From assembly GCF_003385235.1 (NCBI RefSeq), contig NZ_PQIA01000049.1, positions 1 through 58,249 on the forward strand: a stretch of DNA of 58,249 nt, in the 5' to 3' direction. The notes under the pieces are model-generated. The model ran no database searches. It saw nothing but the letters and a program-made list of their open reading frames with translations, and was not told the origin of the DNA. Within the stretch, counting starts at the first letter, position 1, and every line of letters begins with the position of its first letter. Positions 17,696 to 25,700 of the stretch are shown here, one piece after another. This DNA comes from Amycolatopsis circi. GTDB lineage: Bacteria > Actinomycetota > Actinomycetes > Mycobacteriales > Pseudonocardiaceae. A program made the translations under genes and the position numbers.

Positions 17696-17965
17696 ATGAT
17701 GGCGATCACCACCGCCCCCGGCGTCACCCAGCGCATGCTCGCCAACGGCCACCTGGAGCTGACCTGCCGCACCACCAAGCGCCACATCGAATGCGAGCCG
17801 GTGGCCGCCGCGATGTGGATCGCCCTGAAGCAGCACAACGGCGACGTCGACCAGGCCGCGACCACGCTCTCCACCCTGTGGGAGACGAACGAGGAAGACA
17901 CCCGCTACGACCTGATCGCCCTCGCCGGTTCCCTGTGCTCGCTGGGCATGGCGACCGAGTCGTAA
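17696..17965 (+). CDS. Small PqqD-like (RRE fold) protein
   Basis: An 89-residue protein with AGGAGG 5 nt upstream of the ATG at 17696; a second ATG at 17699 is better spaced. The C-terminal half, EPVAAAMWIALKQHNGDVDQ followed by Leu-rich helices ending CSLGM, follows the PqqD pattern of hydrophobic and acidic positions. The PqqD fold recognises leader peptides in RiPP pathways. No precursor peptide or radical SAM gene is visible nearby, so its role is unknown; it may simply bind a peptide or protein partner. Assignment rests on pattern only. The 251 bp after it hold nothing I recognise. Confidence 0.55.
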   Translation: MMAITTAPGVTQRMLANGHLELTCRTTKRHIECEPVAAAMWIALKQHNGDVDQAATTLSTLWETNEEDTRYDLIALAGSLCSLGMATES

Positions 17966-18216
17966 CCGGAACTGCCTCGAACCCTCGCAAATACCGGGCC
18001 AGCCCGAACGAAACCGAGGCTGGGCCAACCCTAGCGAATGTGGCCAGGCCAACCCCCGATACGCGGCCAACGCCGCTCCGCCCGACAGCCACCCGCCACG
18101 CCACGCCTGCGTGCACTAACCGCCGCGGCCCGTCCCTGCTTAGGAAACTCCGGCCAGGCACGGTCTGAACACGGTCGCCCCCGAAGAGAACGAGACGGCT
18201 CTGCCAAATGCAGTCG

Positions 18217-18819
18217 TCAGGACTGCTCCAAAGCCCGCTCGATCGCACGACGCGCCCGCCCTGCGGCCGTCCGGTCATGCTGTAACTGCATGGCCGCGTT
18301 CAATGCCAGCCCGGCGGCGATGATCTCGAACAGCGCCTGGTCGACGTCGAACCCAGCAGGCAACTCACCGTTCTCCACCGCCGCAGCCAGATCAGCACGC
18401 AACTGCTCCCGCCAACGCGACCACACCTCGGCCACCGCGTCGCGGACCCGCCCGGGACGGCCGTCGTACTCGGTGAGCGCCGCGGTCATCAGGCAGCCGC
18501 CAGGCAGCAGTGGCGCTTCCAGGTAGTCCACGGAGTTGGCACACACCGCGCGCAGCCGCCGCAGACCCGGCGGTTCGGGCAGCGCGGGCTCCACCACCCG
18601 ATGCCAGAAGTCCACGAACGCCTTGTCCAGCGTGGAGATCTGCAGCATCTCTTTCGTGCCGAAGTGCTTGTGCACCCCGGACTTGCTCATCTCCAGCTCC
18701 TCGGCGAGCCGGCCGATCGTAATCCCGTCCAGCCCCTCCGCGGACGCGATCTCGGCCGCGCGGTCGAGGATCCGGCCCCTGGTGGCCTGCGCTTCGGCCG
18801 CTGAGCGTCGCGGTGACAT
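18217..18819 (-). CDS. TetR/AcrR family transcriptional repressor
   Basis: A 200-residue protein with an N-terminal TetR HTH: ILDRAAEIASAEGLDGITIG, then LAEELEMSKSGVHKHFGTKE. The C-terminal half is helical and ligand-binding in the family, with a LPGGCLMTAAL segment seen in TetR_C-type domains. It is divergent from a metallo-hydrolase gene 99 bp away, with a palindromic operator between them. It therefore probably represses that gene and itself. A role in the polyketide pathway is not evident. Confidence 0.93.
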   Translation of the reverse strand: MSPRRSAAEAQATRGRILDRAAEIASAEGLDGITIGRLAEELEMSKSGVHKHFGTKEMLQISTLDKAFVDFWHRVVEPALPEPPGLRRLRAVCANSVDYLEAPLLPGGCLMTAALTEYDGRPGRVRDAVAEVWSRWREQLRADLAAAVENGELPAGFDVDQALFEIIAAGLALNAAMQLQHDRTAAGRARRAIERALEQS

Positions 18820-18830
18820 GCCCCAAGGAT

Positions 18831-18873
18831 AGCGTACGGTCGTTCTCTATTGATTAGAGTACGTCCGTACGCT
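18831..18873. promoter_or_regulatory. Palindromic operator between TetR and metallo-hydrolase genes
   Basis: Arms AGCGTACGGTCGT (18831-18843) and ACGTCCGTACGCT (18861-18873) match at 12 of 13 positions in inverted orientation, with a 17-nt AT-richer core. Position in a divergent TetR intergenic region makes it the likely TetR binding site, overlapping both promoters. Confidence 0.75.
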
Positions 18874-18918
18874 AAATTTCCGGCGACCACCGCGACCACC
18901 ACGACCAAGGAGCACGAA

Positions 18919-19746
18919 ATGCGGATGCGACGACTGGGCTGGGCCGGGCTGGAGATCGAGGCAGGCAGCGAGCGCCTGGTGATCGACTACGTCCGGGACC
19001 TGTCACCGCTGTTCACCGGATGGAAGTCCGGCGAAGGACTGGCGACGCCGAGCGGGAAAGTCACCGCCGCACTGGTCACTCACCTGCACCGCGACCACAC
19101 CGACGCGGCCGCTCTCGCAGACGTGCTCACCCCAGAAGCGCCAGTACTCCGGCCAGCACCCGGACACGGCGACGATGTCGACAACGTGACCACGCTGCCC
19201 GCCGAGCACGAGCTGGTCCTGCACCGACTGGCCGCCGAAGTCGTGGAGCCCTGGTCCACCCGAGAAATCGGGCCGTTCCGCGCCACCGCGGTCCCTGCCG
19301 TCGACGGACTGGGCGACCCGCAGCTGAACTGGGTCGTCGAGGCCGACGGGCAGCGGGTTTTCCACGGCGGCGACACGATGTTCCACGGCTGCTGGTGGCT
19401 CATCGCGCGCCGGTTCAGCCCGTTCGACGCGGCGTTCCTGCCCGCCAACGGCGCGGTGGTCGACGCGCCGCACCTCCAGCCGCCGAGTCCGTTCCCCGCC
19501 GCGATGGATCCCCGGCAAGCCGTCGCGGCCGCGGAAATCCTCGACGCCCGGTACGCGGTGCCAATGCACTACGAGGCCGAGCAGCCGGACAAGATCGCGG
19601 GTTACGTCGAGGTTTCCGACCCGGAAGCCGAGTTCCGCCTGCATGCCGGTCGGCGCGCACGCATTCTGCCTGTCGGGGAATGGCTGAACCTGGCGCACGC
19701 GACCGGGAATTCCGCCGTGGCAGCGAGTTCAGACCACAAGCTCTAG
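18919..19746 (+). CDS. Metallo-beta-lactamase fold hydrolase (UlaG/RomA-like)
   Basis: A 275-residue protein starting at an ATG with AAGGAG 7 nt upstream; the frame runs further upstream without a ribosome site and through the TetR operator. The metal motif is THLHRDHTD (HxHxDH). FHGGDTMFHG supplies the later Asp and YAVPMHYEA the last histidine. This pattern fits the L-ascorbate-6-P lactonase/RomA-like branch rather than true beta-lactamases. Its substrate is unknown. It is probably controlled by the divergent TetR gene. Confidence 0.85.
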   Translation: MRMRRLGWAGLEIEAGSERLVIDYVRDLSPLFTGWKSGEGLATPSGKVTAALVTHLHRDHTDAAALADVLTPEAPVLRPAPGHGDDVDNVTTLPAEHELVLHRLAAEVVEPWSTREIGPFRATAVPAVDGLGDPQLNWVVEADGQRVFHGGDTMFHGCWWLIARRFSPFDAAFLPANGAVVDAPHLQPPSPFPAAMDPRQAVAAAEILDARYAVPMHYEAEQPDKIAGYVEVSDPEAEFRLHAGRRARILPVGEWLNLAHATGNSAVAASSDHKL

Positions 19747-19780
19747 GCCGGGACCTGGTTTGGCGCAAAGGAGCCAAAAC

Positions 19781-19805
19781 CCCGCACTCGCTCAGGTGGT
19801 GCGGG
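19781..19805. terminator. Hairpin between convergent hydrolase genes
   Basis: CCCGCAC (19781-19787) pairs with GTGCGGG (19799-19805) across an 11-nt loop, within the 78-bp gap between two convergent stop codons. It is a plausible two-way terminator without a T-run. Confidence 0.45.
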
Positions 19806-19824
19806 ATCTCGGTGCCCTCGAGGC

Positions 19825-20649
19825 TTAGCGGCCCGCCTTCGCCGGAGGGTGCTCCGCTCCGACGAAGGCCAGCAGGTCTGCGTTGAGCTGCTGGCGGTGC
19901 GAGAGATGGAGCATGTGCGACGCGTTCCGGTAGACCACGAGCGCGCTGTCGGGGATCAGGTCGGCCGAGAGTTGTCCGCAGGTCTCGAACGGAGCGAACG
20001 CGTCATGGTCGCCGTGCGCGATCAGGGCAGGGACCCGGATTTCGCGCATTTCCGGCCTGAAATCCGCCGCCAGATTTGCCTCAGTGCAGGCCACCGCGGC
20101 TTGGAGCGACACACCCATCCAGTCGCGAATGGCACGATCCTTCTCCAGTTGCGGTATCGCGCAGCCCGGCAACTGATCGCCGAAAGACATCGCGGCGTTC
20201 TCGGTCACCCATTGGCCGTATTGGGTCCGAAGCTGGTCCAGCAGCGCGGTGGCGGCTTCCGGATCGACGTCCAGTTTCGGTGCCGTCGCACCGACCAGCG
20301 CGATGCGGGCGACTCGCTCGTCGCCGTGTCTGCTGAGGTAACGCACGACCTCGCCGCCGCCCATCGAGTGGCCGACCAGGGTGACGTCGGCCAGGTCGAG
20401 GGTGTCGAGCACTGCGGCCAGATCGTCAGCGAGAGTGTCGAACTCGTACCCGGTGCCAGGGTCGTCGGACCGGCCGTGGCCGCGGCGGTCGTAGGCGATG
20501 GCACGGTATCTGTGGTCGGACAGGTGCAGCATCTGGTGCTGCCACATGTCGCCGCTCATCAGCATGCTGTGGACGAACACGACGGGGCGTCCGGAACCCC
20601 AGTCCCGGTAGAACAGCTCGGTTCCGTCCGCGGTACGGAGATGGGGCAT
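19825..20649 (-). CDS. Alpha/beta hydrolase (haloperoxidase/esterase type)
   Basis: A 274-residue protein with GAAGGAAG before the ATG. The fold markers are in order: VVFVHSML, YDRRGHGRSD, nucleophile in GHSMGGGE, acid in HGDHDAF, histidine in NASHMLHL. The wording matches cofactor-free chloroperoxidase/esterase-like hydrolases. The gene is divergent from a MerR regulator with 109 bp between starts. Substrate unknown; it need not belong to the polyketide pathway. Confidence 0.88.
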   Translation of the reverse strand: MPHLRTADGTELFYRDWGSGRPVVFVHSMLMSGDMWQHQMLHLSDHRYRAIAYDRRGHGRSDDPGTGYEFDTLADDLAAVLDTLDLADVTLVGHSMGGGEVVRYLSRHGDERVARIALVGATAPKLDVDPEAATALLDQLRTQYGQWVTENAAMSFGDQLPGCAIPQLEKDRAIRDWMGVSLQAAVACTEANLAADFRPEMREIRVPALIAHGDHDAFAPFETCGQLSADLIPDSALVVYRNASHMLHLSHRQQLNADLLAFVGAEHPPAKAGR

Positions 20650-20732
20650 TTCGCTTCCTTCGGTCCGGTTGAGATCTGCGGACCAGCCTCGCCGCTGCCG
20701 TCGCGGGAGGGTCGACCCCGATTACCGGACCG

Positions 20733-20753
20733 GACTCTCCCCGGTGGGAGACT
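20733..20753 (+). promoter_or_regulatory. MerR-type operator at the regulator's own promoter
   Basis: GACTCTCCCCGGTGGGAGACT is a near-palindrome of 7-8 bp arms, the layout usual upstream of actinobacterial merR genes. It ends 6 nt before the chosen start and contains the GGGAG ribosome site, so operator and translation start overlap. Confidence 0.6.
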
Positions 20754-20758
20754 GCACA

Positions 20759-21607
20759 ATGGCAGCCATGACCGGGTATCTGTCGATCGGCGACTTCTCC
20801 CGCGCGACCCACCTCACCGTCAAAATGCTGCGCCACTACCACCAGGCCGGGCTGCTCGAACCGGCCGACGTGGACCCGTACACCGGCTACCGGCGCTACA
20901 CCGACGCGCAGTTGCCTACCGCCCAGGTCATCCGCCGCTTCCGCGAATTGGGCATGCCGCTGGACGAGATTCGGGCGGTGCTGGCCACCAGCGACCTGCG
21001 AGCCCGCAACGACCGGATCACCACGCACCTCAACCGCCTCGAGGACGAACTCAGCCACACCCAGCGCACCGTCAGCGCTTTACGGGACCTCCTCGCGCCC
21101 GAACCCGCCGCGAGCGCTCCCGATGTCGAGTTGCGTCGCGTGCCCGCCGTTCCGGCCGCGGTGATTGTCGAGACTGTCGATGCCGAGGATTCGGTGACTT
21201 GGCTTCAAGGTGCGCTCGGCGAGCTTCACGCGACCCTCGCCGCGCAGCATCTGCCCGGCACCGGTCCCGCCGGCGGGATCTATGCCGACGAACTGTTCAC
21301 TCACGAGCGCGGGCAGGTGACCGTCTTCGTGCCGTGTGCCGAGCCCCTCCGTCCCGTGGGCCGAGTCTCGGCTCAGACCGTTCCCGCCACCGAACTTGCG
21401 GTCATGACGCACCACGGACCGCCCGCCGACGTCGACCGCACCTATTCTGCCCTCGGGGGGCACGTCGCCCGGCACGCCCTCGCCGTCGACGGTCCCATCC
21501 GCGAGTACTACCTGATCGGCCAGCGCGACACCGCCGACGAGACCCAGTGGCGAACCGAGATCGGCTGGCCGGTCTTCCTCACCGGCCCTGGCGGCACAGC
21601 TCGCTGA
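20759..21607 (+). CDS. MerR family regulator with GyrI-like effector domain
   Basis: A 282-residue protein. The ATG at 20759 is preferred because GGGAG lies 8 nt upstream; ATG 20768 would also give the full domain. The N-terminal MerR HTH reads YLSIGDFSRATHLTVKMLRH, followed by DPYTGYRRYTDAQ and a dimerisation helix. Residues from about 125 onward resemble a GyrI/AraC effector-binding domain, as in BmrR- and TipA-like multidrug sensors (VTVFVPCAE and YYLIGQRDT segments). It probably responds to a small molecule and controls itself and perhaps the divergent hydrolase or the downstream glycosyltransferase. Confidence 0.9.
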   Translation: MAAMTGYLSIGDFSRATHLTVKMLRHYHQAGLLEPADVDPYTGYRRYTDAQLPTAQVIRRFRELGMPLDEIRAVLATSDLRARNDRITTHLNRLEDELSHTQRTVSALRDLLAPEPAASAPDVELRRVPAVPAAVIVETVDAEDSVTWLQGALGELHATLAAQHLPGTGPAGGIYADELFTHERGQVTVFVPCAEPLRPVGRVSAQTVPATELAVMTHHGPPADVDRTYSALGGHVARHALAVDGPIREYYLIGQRDTADETQWRTEIGWPVFLTGPGGTAR

Positions 21608-21647
21608 CCGAGTTGCCCAGGTGGGCTGAGAACAGGCTACTATCGTT

Positions 21648-21668
21648 TCAGATGTTAAGAGCATCTGA
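21648..21668. promoter_or_regulatory. Inverted repeat upstream of the short glycosyltransferase
   Basis: TCAGATG and CATCTGA flank a 7-nt TTAAGAG core. It ends 42 bp before the ATG at 21711, in AT-richer sequence than the surroundings. It is a candidate operator; the bound protein is unknown. Confidence 0.5.
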
Positions 21669-21710
21669 TCATGACATCGCTATGCTGAACTCGAAAGGAA
21701 CCGGTCAGCA

Positions 21711-22691
21711 ATGCGCGTGCTCTTCACCAGCCTCGCGTCGGTCGGGCACACCTACCCGCTCATCCCGCTCGCGGTCGCCGTTCGGGAGGCCGGGCACGAG
21801 GTGCATTTCGCTGCCGGGGAGAACGTCCACGCGTCCTTGCACCGCAACGGATTGCGCCCCTTTCGGCCAGCGGACTCGTTCTACGAGATCTACGCCGAGG
21901 ACCTCGAGCCCGACCTCGCGCGGCTGCGGCCCGACCTCGTCGTCCACGAATGGGGGCAGCCGGGCCCAGCCGTCGCGGCGCAGCGGGCCGGGATTCCCAG
22001 TCTCTGGCACGGGTTCGGCCGCCTGTTTCCCGACGGCATCGGGCTTCAGCGGCCTGTCCCGGACGCACCGCATCTCGACATCTGCCCGCCGTCCTTGCAG
22101 GACAAGGACTTCCTCGCGACGGCCGAGCGGATCGAACTTCGACCGGTCGCCTATTCCGAGCCGCTGCCCGAGTGGCGTGTCGAGAGGACGTCGCGACCGT
22201 TGGTCTACCTGACGCTCGGTACCGCGTTCGGCACCGCAGAGGTGCTCGCGACGGCTATCGAGGGACTGACGGCGCTTGGCGTCGATGTGGTGGTCGCCGC
22301 TGGGAACGTCCAACTCGGTGCGGTGCCGAAGAATGTCACGGTCCAGAGTTGGGTACCGCAGGCTGAGCTGTTGCCGTACGTCGACGCGGTCGTGCATCAC
22401 GGCGGCAGCGGTACGACGCTCGGCGCGCTCGCGGTCGGAGCGCCACAGCTGATGCTGCCGCAGGGAGCGGATCAGTTCGCCAACGCGGAAGCCCTCAGCG
22501 CCGCGGGAGCTGCGTTGCGCATTCTTCCCGGTGAACTGAGTACAGACAATGTTGCCGAGGGCGTCCGGACGCTGCTGTCCCGGCACAGCGGACACCGCGA
22601 CGCGGCTCGGGCGATCGCTGAGGAGATCGCGCGCATGCCGTCGCCCGATGAGGTTGCCCGGGACTTGCCTAAGTGGGCCACGGCCAAGTAG
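21711..22691 (+). CDS. GT1 family glycosyltransferase (macrolide GT-like, short)
   Basis: A 326-residue GT-B glycosyltransferase starting MRVLFTSLASVGHTYPLIPL. The nucleotide-sugar site is HHGGSGTTLGALAVGAPQL and then GADQFANAEAL, as in OleD/MGT-type enzymes. The usual length is about 390-420 residues; here the N-terminal acceptor half is shortened, mainly between residues 45 and 110. It lies convergent to the second PKS gene. It could attach a second sugar, or modify and inactivate macrolides as OleD-type enzymes do. It sits in the mixed block, so membership in the pathway is uncertain. Confidence 0.82.
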   Translation: MRVLFTSLASVGHTYPLIPLAVAVREAGHEVHFAAGENVHASLHRNGLRPFRPADSFYEIYAEDLEPDLARLRPDLVVHEWGQPGPAVAAQRAGIPSLWHGFGRLFPDGIGLQRPVPDAPHLDICPPSLQDKDFLATAERIELRPVAYSEPLPEWRVERTSRPLVYLTLGTAFGTAEVLATAIEGLTALGVDVVVAAGNVQLGAVPKNVTVQSWVPQAELLPYVDAVVHHGGSGTTLGALAVGAPQLMLPQGADQFANAEALSAAGAALRILPGELSTDNVAEGVRTLLSRHSGHRDAARAIAEEIARMPSPDEVARDLPKWATAK

Positions 22692-22699
22692 AGAGCGAT

Positions 22700-22727
22700 G
22701 GGGCCGCCCGGTGGGGCGGGCGGCCCC
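22700..22727. terminator. Bidirectional GC hairpin terminator
   Basis: GGGGCCGCCC (22700-22709) pairs perfectly with GGGCGGCCCC (22718-22727) over an 8-nt loop, in the 42-bp gap between the convergent glycosyltransferase and PKS stop codons. Confidence 0.8.
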
Positions 22728-22733
22728 AAAGCG

Positions 22734-25700
22734 TTAGCGGGCTTCCAGTTCCTCGTCCAGCAGCGCGAACAGCTCGTCTGCGCTGGCTCCTTCCACTTCC
22801 TCGTCCGGCACCAGCGACGCGAGCACTGCCTTCAGCCGCGTCACGACCCCCGAGACTTCGTCCGGTTCGATGCTCCGCACGACGTCTTCCAGCGCGTCCA
22901 ACTGGACCTCGACTGCCGACGGCGCGCCGTCCGCGACGAGATGTTCTCCGAGGACCTGCACGGACGGGTAGTCGAAGATCAGCGTCGCGGGCAGGCGCAT
23001 ACCGGTGAGAACGTCCAGACGGTTGCGCAGTTCGATGGCGGTCAGGGAATCGAAGCCCAGTTCGATGAAGCCCTTTCGTGGGTCGACCGCGTCCCGGCGT
23101 TCGTGGCCCAGGACTACGGCGGCGGTTCCGCAGACCAGGTCGACGGCGGCCCGGACTCGTTCGGTCCCGGACAGGCGCAGCACCTGGTTCCAGGAATCGT
23201 CGACGACCTCGACGCGGCGGCGGCCTCGGACCAGGCCGCGCAGCATCGCGGGGACGCTGTGCGCGTCGGCGCGAAGGCCGGACATGTCCAGTCGCACCGG
23301 CACCAGCGAGGGCTGGCCGGCGGCGACGGTCGCGTCGAACAGTTCCAGGCCGTCGGCGAACGACAGGCCGAAGACGCCGGACCTGGCCATGCGGATCAGG
23401 TCGGTGTCGGCCAGATCGTTGGACATGCCGCCTTCGGACCACAGACCCCAGGCGAGCGACACGGCGGGCACGCCTTGCGCTGCGCGGTGGTGAGCCAGTG
23501 CGTCCAGGAAGACGTTCGCCGCCGAGTAATTGGCTTGGCCCGCGGCACCGAGAGTTCCGCCGGCCGACGAGTACAGCACGAAGGCGGCCAGGTCCAGGGA
23601 CGCGGTCAGTTCGTGCAGATGCCAAGCGGCGTCGACCTTCGGGCGGAGTACAGCGTCCATGCGTTCCGGAGTCAACGACAGGAGCACGCCATCGTCGACG
23701 ACGCCTGCGGTGTGGATCACCGCGGTCAGCGGGTGGTCGGACGGCACGTCGGCGATGAGGTCTGCGACGGCGTCTCGGGAGGCGAGGTCGCAGGCCACCA
23801 GCGAGACTGAGGCACCCAGCTCGGTCAGGGAAGCGGCGAACTCGTCGGCTCCTGGAGCGGCGGCACCGCGACGGCTCGTGATGAGCAGGTTGCGGACGCC
23901 GTGTTCGATGACCAGGTGCCGGGCGATCAGCTGTCCGAGCACGCCGGTGCCGCCGGTGACGAGGACGGTGCCGTCCGGGTCGAAGGCGACGGTGCCGGAT
24001 GGGACGTACTTTGCCAGGCGGTGCACCAAAACCGCGCCGTCGCGGACTGCGACGCCGGGTTCGTCGGCATACATCGCGCCGAGCACTGCGCCGATCGGCA
24101 GTGGGCCGTTGTCGAGGTCTACCACCATGAATCGGTCTGGGTACTCGAGTTGCGCAGTACGGATCACGCCCCACAGCGCCGCGTGGGTGAGGTCGGGTGC
24201 GCCCTCGTCGGGACGAGTGGCGATCGCGCCCGCGGCGACGACGACCAAGCGCGAAGCCGCCAGAACATCCTCGGCGACCCAGGCTTGGGACAGGGAAAGG
24301 AGGTCGTGAACAGCGTCGCGAGCGCCTTCTGGGGTGGCGGTTGCCGGGGCCGCGAAAGGCACGTAGACGACGTCCGGGACCAAGGCGCCGTTGTGGATCG
24401 CTTCCAGCAGCTCTTTGAGATCCACATAGGACACCCCGCCGAGGCCGAAGGTGTCGCTGCCCAGGATCGCGGTGGTCACGGCGGTGACGTCGTCGCCCTG
24501 CCACGGCACCCAGTCGACGCGGAACAGCGAATCGTCCACAGCCGAACGCGCGGTGGTGGCGAACGCGTCGTCCGCGATCGGGCGCAGTGCCAGCGAGTCC
24601 ACACGCAGCACTGGTGCGCCGGACGCGTCTGTTGCGGTGAGCGAGACGGTGTTCTCGACCTCCGACGAGATCAGCACGCGGATGCTTGCCGCGCCACCGG
24701 CATACAGCGAGACGCCGGACCAGGCGAACGGCAAGACCGGCTTGTCCTCGGTCGGCCCGACGAGGCCGATCGTGTGCAGGGCAGCGTCCAGCAGCGCGGG
24801 GTGCAGGCCGAACGCGCTGCCGTCCGCGTGCTCGGGCAGCGCGACCTCGGCGGCCAGCACGTCGCCCGCCTGCCAGGCTCGACACAGGCCAGCGAAAACT
24901 GGGCCGTAGTCGAAGCCTTGCGCGGCAAGCTCGTCGTACCGGGAGGTCACGTCGATCTCTGTGGCTCCGGTCGGCGGCCATTGCGCAGGCGGTGCGGACG
25001 GCGAACCGGCTGGGGAGAGCCGGCCGCTGCCGTGCTGGACCCATTCGTCGGCGTCCTCGGCCTGGGAGAAGATCCCCAGCGCCCGGGTGCCGTCGGCTTC
25101 CTCCGCGCCGACGGTCACCTGCAGCCGCACCGCGCCCTGTTCGGGCAGGATCAACGGTGCGGCCAGGGTGAGTTCGTCGACTAGTCCGCAGCCGACCTCG
25201 TCGCCCGCCCGCACGGCCAGCTCGACGAACGCCGTGCCGGGGAACAGCGCGTTGCCCTGGACGACGTGGTCGGCCAGCCATGGCTGCGCGGCCAGCGACA
25301 GCCGTCCGGTGAGGACGACGCCGCCGGAGTCCGCGGTGCCGACCACCGCGCCGAGCAGCGGGTGCGCCGCTTCCCGCTGCCCGACCTCGGCGACGCCGCG
25401 AGCCCGCGCGCCGGTCGGGTTGTCCAGCCAGTAACGCTTGCGCTGGAAGGCGTAGGTCGGCAGCTCGACCACGTGCGCGCCGGAGTAGAACGCGTCCCAG
25501 TCGACGGTCCCGCCAAGCGTGAACAGAGCCGCGACCGCGGCGGCGGCCGACTCTGCCTCGGCTCGGTCCTTGCGCAGGACGGGGACGAAGGTGGCGTTGG
25601 CGAGGGTGGCATTGACGGTGGCCGGGTCGAGGCTGGCGGCACCGCCGACCGTGGAACCGGCACCTGCTGCACTAGCCCTGGATGCACCGCCGCGCGCATC

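Noticed and set aside
20559..20759. Extra small gene between the hydrolase and merR genes
   Set aside because: The frame overlaps the hydrolase start and the MerR operator and has no motif.
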